This document shows positions 21,907 through 29,738 of a stretch of 30,123 bases of DNA, one piece after another; positions within the stretch are counted from its first letter, which is position 1, and every line of letters starts with the position of its first letter. A model generated the notes under the pieces. It worked only from the letters and a program-made list of their open reading frames with translations. It did not search any database and was not told the DNA's origin. The translations under genes and the position numbers were made by a program. The stretch comes from a virus. The DNA lies in the IMG/VR virus record IMGVR_UViG_3300017733_000030, positions 1 through 30,123 of that record; one strand, written 5' to 3'.

Positions 21907-22673
21907 TGGCTATACCTACTTCTAGTAAATGGGTACGTCTTAACGAATTGCATCCTAAAATGAAATATCGTTTAGAAAAGTTTTTTGCTGATCCACGTAT
22001 TAAAGGTAAGGTTGTTGTTAGTTCTGGTGTTAGGACTTATGCACAGCAAAAAGATTTGTATCGACGGTATAAAGCAGGAACGTTCCCGAACCTTGTAGCG
22101 AACCCAGATCGCAAATTTGGCGGTGGTTTCCAGGGTTCTTGGCACATGCAACAGCCTAGTCATCCTGAGGGGAATTATGGTTTTGCTGTTGATTTTCGTA
22201 TTGTTGGTAGGATATCCACAGGGGATGTGAATAAAGTAGCTAGAGAGTATGGGATGGAAAAGACTGTTCCTTCTGAGTGGTGGCATCATCAAGCGTACGG
22301 GTATCGGTATGATACGCAAAAGTATGATTGGTATGATGCTCCTGCTTTGTCTAGTGACGACGAAAAGAAAGCTGAAGTAGGTGCTACTGTTTTAGCTAAG
22401 ACTCAAAATCGTGGGGCTTTTGCTGAAATAGCTTCTGCTATGAAAACTACATTACGTAGAAATGCTAAAGGTCCTGCTGTTAAATTAATGCAGTCAAGGT
22501 TAGCTAATTTAGGTTATCGTTTAACTAAATATCCTTCAGCTCGAACAGGTATTGACGGACATTTTGGTTGGTATACACTTAGAGCGTTAAAACAATTTCA
22601 AAAGAAAAAAGGTCTTGTTGCCGATGGCATATGTGGACCTAACACATGGAAGGCGTTAATGAAGAATGGGTAA
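21906..22673 (+). CDS. Endolysin: M15 peptidase with peptidoglycan-binding domain
   Basis: The 255-residue protein has an N-terminal VanY/M15-type zinc peptidase: VSSGVRTYAQQKDLYRRY, the first ligands SHPEGNYGFAVDF (His86 and Asp96), and EWWHHQ with the third His (127/128). The C-terminal PG-binding repeat spans about residues 185-253 (GPAVKLMQSRLANLGYRL, then FGWYTLRALKQFQ). It cuts peptide stems at lysis. There is no signal peptide, so export depends on the holins that follow. It overlaps the holin by 8 bases. Confidence 0.9.
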   Translation: MAIPTSSKWVRLNELHPKMKYRLEKFFADPRIKGKVVVSSGVRTYAQQKDLYRRYKAGTFPNLVANPDRKFGGGFQGSWHMQQPSHPEGNYGFAVDFRIVGRISTGDVNKVAREYGMEKTVPSEWWHHQAYGYRYDTQKYDWYDAPALSSDDEKKAEVGATVLAKTQNRGAFAEIASAMKTTLRRNAKGPAVKLMQSRLANLGYRLTKYPSARTGIDGHFGWYTLRALKQFQKKKGLVADGICGPNTWKALMKNG

Positions 22674-22938
22674 AATAGATTTAAGGGATTTAGGAGAACG
22701 TGTTTTAGCAACGTTTTTGCAAGCTTGTGGCGGAACTTTAGGCACTAATTCAATTGTAGATATGGGTATTTCTGAATGGAAACTTATACTTGCATCTGGT
22801 GGGGCCGCAGTTCTAAGCTTTTTGAAAGGATATGCCGCATCTATTCTAGGAAAGGATGGATCTTGTTCTGTTGTACGCAGAAAAGATCTAGATGAATCCG
22901 ACTTGGAAGAGATGTATGGCGAGGTTCCGGCAAACTAA
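22666..22938 (+). CDS. Holin (r1t-like)
   Basis: The 90-residue protein has a first hydrophobic segment near residues 9-30 ([17 protein letters not shown]), a second ([22 protein letters not shown]) and a polar, acidic tail ([14 protein letters not shown]). This is the layout of r1t-type holins common in actinophages. It opens the membrane for the endolysin encoded just upstream. Its 3' end overlaps the secreted acidic protein's start by 23 bases. Confidence 0.75.
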   Translation: MGKIDLRDLGERVLATFLQACGGTLGTNSIVDMGISEWKLILASGGAAVLSFLKGYAASILGKDGSCSVVRRKDLDESDLEEMYGEVPAN

Positions 22939-24301
22939 AAAATTATTTCAAGTTTTAAGTAGAGGTTTATTAGCTTCTTTGCTTTTAATTGTTTGGTTTG
23001 CGCCTCCTGCGCCTGCCCAAACTGTGTGTTCAGCAACTGAAACTGGTTGGGAATGCACAATAATTGTAGATACTGTAGATGAAGGACCTAAGTTTACTTT
23101 TGTTATTGCAGAATCAACACAAGTTACTATTACTACTTATACAAGTTTAACGTGTAACGATCATGGATTGGAAAATGGGAGTGCAGACCCGTATATTTAT
23201 TTGTATGACGATAATGAAACGTTGCTTTTTGAAGATGATGATTCGGCTCCGCACAATAATGGAACAAATTTTTGTTGGGATTCCTACATACAAGAAACCT
23301 TAGACCCTGGCACGTATGTGCTTAAGGCTGACGTTTTTGATGAGTATACGGTTGGCACGTATTCGATGGATATTTCTGGAGGAGATTGGACTGTTCCGCA
23401 GGAGCAAGAACCTGAACCAGAGCCTGACCCAACTCCGGAACCTGAGCCAGAGCCAACACCAGAGCCAACGCCTGAGCCGACACCTGAACCTACTCCCGAA
23501 CCTGATCCAACTCCTGAGCCGACCCCAGAGCCAGATCCGCTACCAGAACCAGAACCCACACCACCAGAGGTACTCCCCACCCCAGTACCAGAGCCTGAAC
23601 CCATCCCATCTCCACTCCCAACGCCATCATTACCAGTATTTGAGATGCCGATAATAGACATAGAGGAATTAGAACTAGTCCCATGGGAAAATGGTATCAC
23701 ATGGGAGGATATTGATTATGAAGATTTTGAAGAACTGGAATTTGAAGAAATTGAAGAAGAGGAAATTGAAATTTTACTTGAAGAGTTTGAAGAGGAATTG
23801 AGTGACGAAGAACCTTTGGAAGAGGAACAAGAACCTGAAATAATAGAAGAAGATGAAGTATTATTGGAAGAATCCGAGTACGAAGACCTTGAAGTGGATG
23901 ATCTCTTTGAGGAAGAAACAGAACTTTTGGAAGAAGTATTATCAGACCCAGAGGAAATTGAAGAATTTTTTGAAGATGTCTTAGAAGATAACGAAGATTT
24001 TTTTGAAGAAGCTGAAGAAGAAGAATTAGAAGAATTATTTGAAGCCGCTCCAGCTTTATTCAATGAAGCACCGGATGAAGTTAAAGATGAATTTGAAGAA
24101 TCTGTAAATATTTTTGATGGTGGTTTTGACGATTATGTTGCTGAAGATAGCACCATAACTGTAGAAGAAAGGCGTGTTGTTGTGGCGGCAACAACAGTAA
24201 GTGCAGTAGTAGCCGCTAGACCTGCGGTACAGCCGAAGCCTATACTAGGTTCATCGCCTGCAAGCGGTCCATCAATCCCTCAACGAAGGAGGAATACATG
24301 A
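22916..24301 (+). CDS. Secreted Pro-rich/hyperacidic multidomain protein in the lysis cassette
   Basis: The ATG at 22916, with GGAAGAG close upstream, gives 461 residues; the frame is open from 22892. Counting from the 22892 ATG, a signal peptide ends near APAQ (about 43). A beta domain with four Cys follows at 44-165 ([32 protein letters not shown]), resembling pre-peptidase C-terminal domains. A PEP/PTPEP repeat linker spans 171-248. A segment at 255-405 is nearly all Glu, Asp and hydrophobic residues ([20 protein letters not shown] type). A hydrophobic stretch ([14 protein letters not shown]) and a basic tail (PQRRRNT) follow. It could bridge membrane and wall or neutralise the envelope at lysis (inference). 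I know no family with this full layout. Confidence 0.65.
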   Translation: MARFRQTKKLFQVLSRGLLASLLLIVWFAPPAPAQTVCSATETGWECTIIVDTVDEGPKFTFVIAESTQVTITTYTSLTCNDHGLENGSADPYIYLYDDNETLLFEDDDSAPHNNGTNFCWDSYIQETLDPGTYVLKADVFDEYTVGTYSMDISGGDWTVPQEQEPEPEPDPTPEPEPEPTPEPTPEPTPEPTPEPDPTPEPTPEPDPLPEPEPTPPEVLPTPVPEPEPIPSPLPTPSLPVFEMPIIDIEELELVPWENGITWEDIDYEDFEELEFEEIEEEEIEILLEEFEEELSDEEPLEEEQEPEIIEEDEVLLEESEYEDLEVDDLFEEETELLEEVLSDPEEIEEFFEDVLEDNEDFFEEAEEEELEELFEAAPALFNEAPDEVKDEFEESVNIFDGGFDDYVAEDSTITVEERRVVVAATTVSAVVAARPAVQPKPILGSSPASGPSIPQRRRNT

Positions 24302-24483
24302 TTAAATTCTTGAAGAGATTTATTCGAGAGACAACCATGCTTGGCTGGACTATTGGAGGTACTGGCCTTGTATTGATTACATTATCAGGAGAAACACGTG
24401 AATATGGTATTTACATTTCTATTGCAAGTTTTATTGTCCACATGTTTGGTGTACTTATTAATTGGGACAGTGAAGAAAAGTGA
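24298..24483 (+). CDS. Small membrane protein, two TM segments
   Basis: The 61-residue protein has two hydrophobic helices ([16 protein letters not shown] and [16 protein letters not shown]), a basic N-terminus and a charged tail (NWDSEEK). AGGAGGAATAC precedes the ATG, and the ATG overlaps the acidic protein's stop (ATGA). It is probably a second holin, antiholin or lysis accessory. The stop overlaps the next gene (GTGA). Confidence 0.65.
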   Translation: MIKFLKRFIRETTMLGWTIGGTGLVLITLSGETREYGIYISIASFIVHMFGVLINWDSEEK

Positions 24484-24728
24484 ATCTTTTTGCAAACACA
24501 GTTCTACGCATTGTGAGTGTTTTCGGAATACAGGTAATGGCAATTATAGGGGGAGCCAGTATGATTGGCGGCATCCCAGTTTACAAGGCCGCAATTCTGA
24601 GTGGTGTGTGTGCTGTGGCGCAAGTCCTACAGAAAATTGCAATTGCATTTGCTGACGATGGAGTGTTAACTTCTGAGGAACTTAATGCGGCTTTTTCTAA
24701 TCATACAGCTCCACAAGTTGAAGAATAG
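24480..24728 (+). CDS. Holin-like membrane protein
   Basis: The 82-residue protein starts at a GTG. It has two hydrophobic segments (VLRIVSVFGIQVMAIIGGASMI and AAILSGVCAVAQVLQKIAIAF) and an acidic tail (DDGVLTSEELNAAF). The tail resembles short actinophage holins with an 'EDGVLTxEEINxAF' ending. It closes the lysis cassette, just before the capsid promoter. Confidence 0.65.
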   Translation: MNLFANTVLRIVSVFGIQVMAIIGGASMIGGIPVYKAAILSGVCAVAQVLQKIAIAFADDGVLTSEELNAAFSNHTAPQVEE

Positions 24729-24729
24729 T

Positions 24730-24758
24730 TGCATTTAGGTTACAAATACTTTATATTT
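24730..24758 (+). promoter_or_regulatory. Promoter of the major capsid gene
   Basis: TTGCAT (24730-24735), a 17-base spacer and TATATT (24753-24758) make a strong sigma70-type promoter in the 126-base gap before the capsid gene. Transcription would start near 24765, at the base of the leader structure. Confidence 0.6.
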
Positions 24759-24761
24759 AGT

Positions 24762-24834
24762 TGTAGGTGACAGGTCACCAAGTCGCATCAAAGCAGGCTT
24801 TGATAGCAAGACGAAGTAATTTATTCATCTACAA
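24762..24834 (+). promoter_or_regulatory. Structured 5' leader of the capsid mRNA
   Basis: TTGTAGGTGA (24762-24771) pairs with TCATCTACAA (24825-24834), a 10-bp stem with a G.U only on the plus strand. It encloses ATCAAAG/CTTTGAT (24787-24804) and a GGTGAC/GTCACC palindrome that competes with the outer stem. AAGGAG (24841-24846) lies free just outside. A 5'-terminal stem with an exposed ribosome binding site would stabilise an abundant mRNA. Confidence 0.5.
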
Positions 24835-24854
24835 GCATATAAGGAGTTAGCCAA

Positions 24855-26105
24855 ATGACGGCAACGACTACTACGCTGGATGCGGCGCTAAAGGAATATT
24901 ATCTTCCACCAGCTCGTGAACAGCTAAATAATGAAAACATGATGCTTGCTCAGATCGAACGGTCTTCACGTCACGTAGAAGGTCGCCGAGCTGTACTTTC
25001 TTTGCACGTACAACGCAACAGCGGTGTTGGTGCTAGAGCAGAAGGCGGTCAACTACCAACGGCAGGAAGCCAGGGATATGCAGAAGAAAGAGTAGGCCTT
25101 GCCTATAACTATCTGCGGATCAAAGTATCTGGACAAGCTATGAAAGCAACAGTAAATGACTCAGGTTCATTTGTGCGAGCACTTTCATCAGAGATGACAC
25201 AAGGTGTTAACGACCTACGTCGTGACATTAACCGTCAAATCTTTAACGATGGAAATGCGGCTATAGCACAATGCGCTTCAGTATCTACAGCAACAGTTAC
25301 ACTTACTAGCCCAACAACACAGCAACTGAATCAACTTCATGTTGGTATGTTGATTGACATTGGTACAGTAATTGACGCTGACGCTAAAGGCGCTGGGCTT
25401 GAAATTTTATCTATTGATAAATCAGCAGGTACAGTAACCTTTACCTCTAACCCAACATCAGGAATTGGAACCTCGCACTTTCTATTTAGGCAAGGTAACA
25501 AAAAAGATGCTGACGGTTCAGGTGCAGATGCCGCTGACAATGCAGGTACACACGAACTTATCGGTCTTGCAAAGATCGTTGGGACCGCTGGTACTTCGCT
25601 ACATAACATAGATTCAAGCACATACCCATCTTGGTCATCTATTATCAACGACAACAGTGGCACAAACCGAGCCGCAACTGACACTCTCTTTGAGAAAGTC
25701 ATTGACGACATAGACATAGAATCAGGCAAAAGCCCGAACCTATGTGTCACCACTAAAGGTGTACGTCGTAACTATGCGGCACAGTTGAAGAGCATGAAGC
25801 GATTCAATGACGGAGCTTCTCTTACCCTTAAGGGTGGTTTTAAAGCTCTGACTATTGATTGCGGAGATGTTTCACTTCCACTTGTAGCTGATAGAGATTG
25901 CCCAGCTAACCTGGCATACCTGCTTAACACCAGCCATATCGTTCAACACGAAATGTCTGACTGGGAATGGGCAGATTATGACGGAGCTATTCTTAGGAAT
26001 ACTGCTGGCTACGATCAATTTGAAGCTTACATGTTTAAGTATCATCAAATCTGTACTGACCAGAGAAACACACACGGTAAAATTTCTGACCTATCGGAGA
26101 GTTAA
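24855..26105 (+). CDS. Major capsid protein (HK97 fold expected)
   Basis: The 416-residue protein begins with TTTTLDAALKEYYLPPAREQLNNEN, then RRAVLSLHVQRNSGVGARAEGGQLPTAG and a spine-like helix, FVRALSSEMTQGVNDLRRDINRQIF. A central variable region follows, then IVQHEMSDWEWADYDGAILRN. This layout is typical of capsid proteins in this type of phage. Its codons use C-ending forms (AAC, GAC, ATC) far more than the portal gene, as expected of the most highly expressed gene. It has its own promoter and a strong AAGGAG site. Confidence 0.85.
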   Translation: MTATTTTLDAALKEYYLPPAREQLNNENMMLAQIERSSRHVEGRRAVLSLHVQRNSGVGARAEGGQLPTAGSQGYAEERVGLAYNYLRIKVSGQAMKATVNDSGSFVRALSSEMTQGVNDLRRDINRQIFNDGNAAIAQCASVSTATVTLTSPTTQQLNQLHVGMLIDIGTVIDADAKGAGLEILSIDKSAGTVTFTSNPTSGIGTSHFLFRQGNKKDADGSGADAADNAGTHELIGLAKIVGTAGTSLHNIDSSTYPSWSSIINDNSGTNRAATDTLFEKVIDDIDIESGKSPNLCVTTKGVRRNYAAQLKSMKRFNDGASLTLKGGFKALTIDCGDVSLPLVADRDCPANLAYLLNTSHIVQHEMSDWEWADYDGAILRNTAGYDQFEAYMFKYHQICTDQRNTHGKISDLSES

Positions 26106-26107
26106 TC

Positions 26108-26422
26108 ATGGCTCTAACGATATCTAATGAAGACCGTAGGATTATGGGTGACAGGGTAGTCATTGACGCAAAAATTGCGTTTGATGATAGCTACCCTACA
26201 AACGGAGAAGCTTTGGCTAATACTCAGTTTTCTGGGTTGCACCAAATAGATTCACTAATTGTTCACTCAACTAATCTTGCGTTGCACCGTGTTATCTGGG
26301 ATGACACCAATAGCAAACTTAAAGTATTCGTAGAAGACGGCACTACAGGTAAAGAAGCTGAAGTGGGCGATACTACAGATATCAATACTTTACGTTGTTT
26401 GGTACAAGTTACAGGTAAATAA
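26108..26422 (+). CDS. Small capsid-associated (decoration-like) protein
   Basis: The 104-residue protein lies 2 bases after the capsid stop, so the two are made together. It is beta-rich (RVVIDAKIAFDDSYPTNGEAL, HQIDSLIVHSTNLALHRVIWD, LKVFVEDGTTGKEAEVG). Size, beta content and position fit a head decoration or capsid-stabilising protein. A stable hairpin follows. The identity is inferred from context. Confidence 0.6.
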   Translation: MALTISNEDRRIMGDRVVIDAKIAFDDSYPTNGEALANTQFSGLHQIDSLIVHSTNLALHRVIWDDTNSKLKVFVEDGTTGKEAEVGDTTDINTLRCLVQVTGK

Positions 26423-26431
26423 CCTCTAAAC

Positions 26432-26474
26432 TAGGACCGGCAAGGTTTTTTTCCTTTCTTCCTTGTCGGTCTTA
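26432..26474 (+). promoter_or_regulatory. 14-bp stem-loop after the capsid genes
   Basis: TAGGACCGGCAAGG (26432-26445) pairs with CCTTGTCGGTCTTA (26461-26474) with two G.U pairs on the plus strand. The 15-base loop is T-rich. The next gene's GGAG follows at once and no T run follows the stem, so it is more likely an mRNA processing or 3'-protecting element than a full terminator. Confidence 0.5.
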
Positions 26475-26482
26475 GGAGAGTT

Positions 26483-26911
26483 ATGAACAGATCAGAATTA
26501 ACTAAACGTATTCGAGAAACTAAACTTATAGGCAATGATCTAGCAGATATTATAACTAAAGGATCTCCAGCTATGGGTTGGGAAGGTGATCCCTTTCTTA
26601 TGGTTTGTTGGAATAAAGAATTAAATCGCATTGAAATATGGGATGAGCGGAACGGGCCTGGCAGAGAAACTTTGGTAGGTTCTGCTCCTTTTGATCCTCC
26701 TCCTAATCCATATCAGATGGTGCAGTATTTGTTAATGCGTGATATGTCAAGAAAATCTATTGATGAAATAGTTGATGAGATAGATACTCATAATGACAAA
26801 ATAATGGAAGATCAAGCAAAGGAACATGCTGATCGGATGGCGGAAGCTGAGGATAAAGTTGCTTTAGCCCACCATAAAGAAGTTGGTGGCTATCGTAGCA
26901 GAGTGTACTAA
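26483..26911 (+). CDS. Hypothetical 142-aa virion-region protein
   Basis: The N-terminal half is globular (WEGDPFLMVCWNKELNRIEIWDERNG). The C-terminal half is a long charged helix (SIDEIVDEIDTHNDKIMEDQAKEHADRMAEAEDKV). The first part resembles small conserved proteins encoded after capsid genes in aquatic phages, of unknown role. The ATG follows TAGGAGAGTT. Confidence 0.6.
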   Translation: MNRSELTKRIRETKLIGNDLADIITKGSPAMGWEGDPFLMVCWNKELNRIEIWDERNGPGRETLVGSAPFDPPPNPYQMVQYLLMRDMSRKSIDEIVDEIDTHNDKIMEDQAKEHADRMAEAEDKVALAHHKEVGGYRSRVY

Positions 26912-26920
26912 GGTAGTTTT

Positions 26921-27292
26921 ATGGTAGAAAAACGAGCAGGTAATTTAGATTCGCAAAGAATACATTCTCGTAATGTAGCTAAAAATCCAATGGTTCGAGA
27001 AGCTCGTCGTGACAATCGTAAACCACGTAAACAAATGCCTAAGATGGGAGCGCCTACTCCTAAGAAAGTTCCTGTTGAGCCTAGAGCTGTTGATGTTTCT
27101 AATGCTCAAAATGTTGATCGTAAACAACGTATGCAACAAGTAGTTCCTGCTAGTACTGTTCCTACTGTTGCTCCTCAACCTGAAATTGATGTTTCTGGGT
27201 TTCCTCCTATTACGTCTTTTACTGAGGATCAACAACAAATTATGAAAATTATGGCTCTTAAAAGTTGGATAGAATTAGAGATGGGATTATGA
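26921..27292 (+). CDS. Hypothetical basic 123-aa protein
   Basis: The N-terminal two thirds is basic and Pro/Arg-rich (NPMVREARRDNRKPRKQMPKM, PKKVPVEPRAVD). The C-terminus is a short helix (DQQQIMKIMALKSWIELEMGL). It has no clear fold and might be a virion-internal DNA-contacting protein. The stop overlaps the adaptor ATG (ATGA). Confidence 0.6.
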   Translation: MVEKRAGNLDSQRIHSRNVAKNPMVREARRDNRKPRKQMPKMGAPTPKKVPVEPRAVDVSNAQNVDRKQRMQQVVPASTVPTVAPQPEIDVSGFPPITSFTEDQQQIMKIMALKSWIELEMGL

Positions 27293-27918
27293 CTGCGGCT
27301 TCTGCGTTAATTATTCAAATACGTAATCGAGTTAATTTGGCTACTGATGATGCCAGGGTAACTGATGCTAATATTCTTGACTTTCTTAATGCGGCTATGC
27401 AAGACGTTGAGTCGCAATATAGTTGGCCTTGGCGACAACAAGTAGAAACTATTTCTGTTAGTGCTAATGACAACACGTATACACCTGCGGCTGATTGGCG
27501 CAATACTTTATCTGTTACTTTAGTGGACCCTCCTGCTGTTTTACAAAAACGTACTTGGAAATGGACTAGGCGTGTTGCTTGGGCTGATATGACGGGTACT
27601 CCTGCTTATTATACTGAGCATGCTGGTGTTATTTATTTGTATCCTGTGCCTGATAAAGCGTATTCTATTGAGCATAGGTATTTAGAAACTACTGATGTTT
27701 TGGGTAGCACGAGTGCTACTGTTGGCAATCCTGATTGGTTTGACAATGTTATTGTTACTAAGGCTTCTTCGTATGTAGCTCAAAAGCTTAGAGATAGTGA
27801 GTTGTATCAAATGTTAGAAACTCAATATAAGCAACAGTTAAAGTCTTTTGCTGATGATGTTTCTAGAAGTTATGAGCCTGTAAATATAGCTACACGTAGG
27901 GATTGGGAGCATGGATAA
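27289..27918 (+). CDS. Head-tail adaptor (head completion) protein
   Basis: The protein has 209 residues from the ATG at 27289, which overlaps the previous stop (ATGA). This is preferred to the TTG at 27265. The N-terminus (SALIIQIRNRVNL, TDANILDFLNAAMQDVESQYSW) is the typical adaptor/gp4-like helical domain that docks under the portal. A beta-rich middle with YLYPVPD and a C-terminal helix (YQMLETQYKQQLKSFADD) follow. The context is capsid upstream and a stabilisation protein downstream. Confidence 0.75.
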   Translation: MTAASALIIQIRNRVNLATDDARVTDANILDFLNAAMQDVESQYSWPWRQQVETISVSANDNTYTPAADWRNTLSVTLVDPPAVLQKRTWKWTRRVAWADMTGTPAYYTEHAGVIYLYPVPDKAYSIEHRYLETTDVLGSTSATVGNPDWFDNVIVTKASSYVAQKLRDSELYQMLETQYKQQLKSFADDVSRSYEPVNIATRRDWEHG

Positions 27919-29738
27919 TGCCTACAGAGCAGAAAGATATTGTCACATTTGACGATTGGACTACTGGTCCATGGCATTCGTTAGGTTCTGATCATGGCCC
28001 TAAAAAAGGTTATTTTTATGATTGCGTAAATATGCAGTTGTATGAGAATGGTTCTTTGGGCCCTCGGCCTTGTTTAAAAGAGGTTGGTATTAACGGGGAT
28101 GTTTTGTTTAATTCTGCGTATCAGCATTTTGCTGGTGTTGCTTGGTATCAAGCTACTGATTTTAATGCTGGGCCTTTGTCTATAGAATCAAGTGCTAAAG
28201 CTCGTTTGATGATTATGGAAAAAGGTAGTGGCACTAGGTATTATTGGGATGAGACAGCTCATTCTGCTGGCACTTTAGGTAGCATTGATCATTCTACGTT
28301 TAGGTGTTTTCTTAAGCCTGCTAGGTATTCTGAAGCGGCTTGGGATGCTAGTTCTGAAATTCTTATTAGTTCTATGCCGTTTCAATATAAAGGTAGTACT
28401 GATATTATTTTTGGTGGTGACGGTTATTTTAATGGTTTAGATGACACTGGAACTGATGGTTATCAAGCTATTACTGCAAGTGGTGACGCTACGTTAACAT
28501 CTAATGAGTACCCACAAAACTGGGACCCTATGGGTTTATTTGGTTGGCGTGACAGGTATTGGGCTTGGGGCGATTATGATTCAGGAACTAACTATAACGG
28601 TAACCGAATATATTATTCTCGTGTAGGGGATATAAGCGATTGGCGAGATGACGACAATGGCGAGAATGCGTTCATTGCCGTAGGAGCTGACCCTGATTTA
28701 GCTATAGTTGGTTGTTGGCAAACGTTTGATTCTTTGCTTATAGCTATGGCTGATGGTAGATGGTATAGGTTTGCGTATACTGATAACCCTGGTTTTGGCG
28801 AAATTAGATATATAGGCACTAAGATATTGCCTGATTTTTATGTAACTGCCGCTGTTACAGGTTCAGCAATTGTTTATATAACAAGACAAACAGGTGTTGT
28901 TGTCGCAACTAAAGACAACATAGATGACCAAACGTTTAGTTATGTAAAGATACCTAACGAAGGAGATGATTCTATTGACGCATATTTTATGCGAGGTGTT
29001 CCTTCACACGCACATAACGCTGTGTGCTTGCCTTACAAAGTAAAAACTGTAGGTAGCACTGTTCCTAATAACGTGTACAAAGGTGACCGTTCTTTAGATT
29101 TAGTTAATGGTGTATGGACCCATCAACTGTATTTTGGTCCAGGTGACGATAGCGTATTAAACCCTGCAATTATTGATGTTATCCCTATGGGAAACGATCA
29201 CTGGGGTTTCTTTGCGTTAGATGAATACAACACACATGCTAATCCTGATAATTCTTTGTACGTTAGACCTGTAACTTTAAATAGACCTTCTAATAGTAAT
29301 GATGCGTTTACGGGCAATACTGAAGTTGCTGTCCATACAACTGATACTGATGACAGATTTGAAGGCGCTATTTGGTTAGCTACGTATAGGCCTCCTGAAA
29401 AAACGTCTGCGGCTATAGAAAAAGTTATTATTGATTTTGATTTTTGGAACTCTAGTGGTTTTACTACACCTGCGTTTACTGTTAAAGCTGATTGTGTGCA
29501 TCAAGGTGATGAAATAAGTACTATTACTGTAGGTTCGTTAGACGCTACTGAATTAAGTTCTACTTCTGGGACTGTGTATAAACCAAAGCAAGGTCGTGTA
29601 GTTTTGCGCCCTGGTCGAATGCCTTTGTGTTCTCAAATAAATGTAAGCGTTACAGGTATTAAGTCTGTAGCTTTTAATGAAGTAACGGTTGAGTATGCGT
29701 ATGAACCGCAAACTCCTTTAACTAACATAAACACATGA
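27918..29738 (+). CDS. Head-closure / packaged-DNA stabilisation-like protein
   Basis: The protein has 606 residues from the ATG at 27918 (TAATG overlap), preferred to the TTG at 27903. It is a beta-rich, aromatic-rich protein with repeated WxxRYWAWG/DYDSGTN, YYSRVGDISDWRDDDNG and ADGRWYRFAYTDN motifs. This pattern fits the beta-propeller hub/plug proteins of podoviruses (P22 gp10-like). It overlaps the tail-fibre gene by 4 bases. No tape-measure gene lies between adaptor and fibre. Confidence 0.65.
   Translation: MPTEQKDIVTFDDWTTGPWHSLGSDHGPKKGYFYDCVNMQLYENGSLGPRPCLKEVGINGDVLFNSAYQHFAGVAWYQATDFNAGPLSIESSAKARLMIMEKGSGTRYYWDETAHSAGTLGSIDHSTFRCFLKPARYSEAAWDASSEILISSMPFQYKGSTDIIFGGDGYFNGLDDTGTDGYQAITASGDATLTSNEYPQNWDPMGLFGWRDRYWAWGDYDSGTNYNGNRIYYSRVGDISDWRDDDNGENAFIAVGADPDLAIVGCWQTFDSLLIAMADGRWYRFAYTDNPGFGEIRYIGTKILPDFYVTAAVTGSAIVYITRQTGVVVATKDNIDDQTFSYVKIPNEGDDSIDAYFMRGVPSHAHNAVCLPYKVKTVGSTVPNNVYKGDRSLDLVNGVWTHQLYFGPGDDSVLNPAIIDVIPMGNDHWGFFALDEYNTHANPDNSLYVRPVTLNRPSNSNDAFTGNTEVAVHTTDTDDRFEGAIWLATYRPPEKTSAAIEKVIIDFDFWNSSGFTTPAFTVKADCVHQGDEISTITVGSLDATELSSTSGTVYKPKQGRVVLRPGRMPLCSQINVSVTGIKSVAFNEVTVEYAYEPQTPLTNINT

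Noticed and set aside
23399-23600. Repetitive DNA that might be a CRISPR-like or minisatellite array
   Set aside because: The repeats are imperfect, codon-phased and encode PEP/PTPEP. There are no spacers of fixed length.
23284-24063. Long antisense ORFs of Gly/Ser repeats opposite the Pro/Glu-rich gene
   Set aside because: They are shadows of the PEP and Glu codon repeats, have no ribosome binding sites, and oppose a gene with a clear signal peptide and start.
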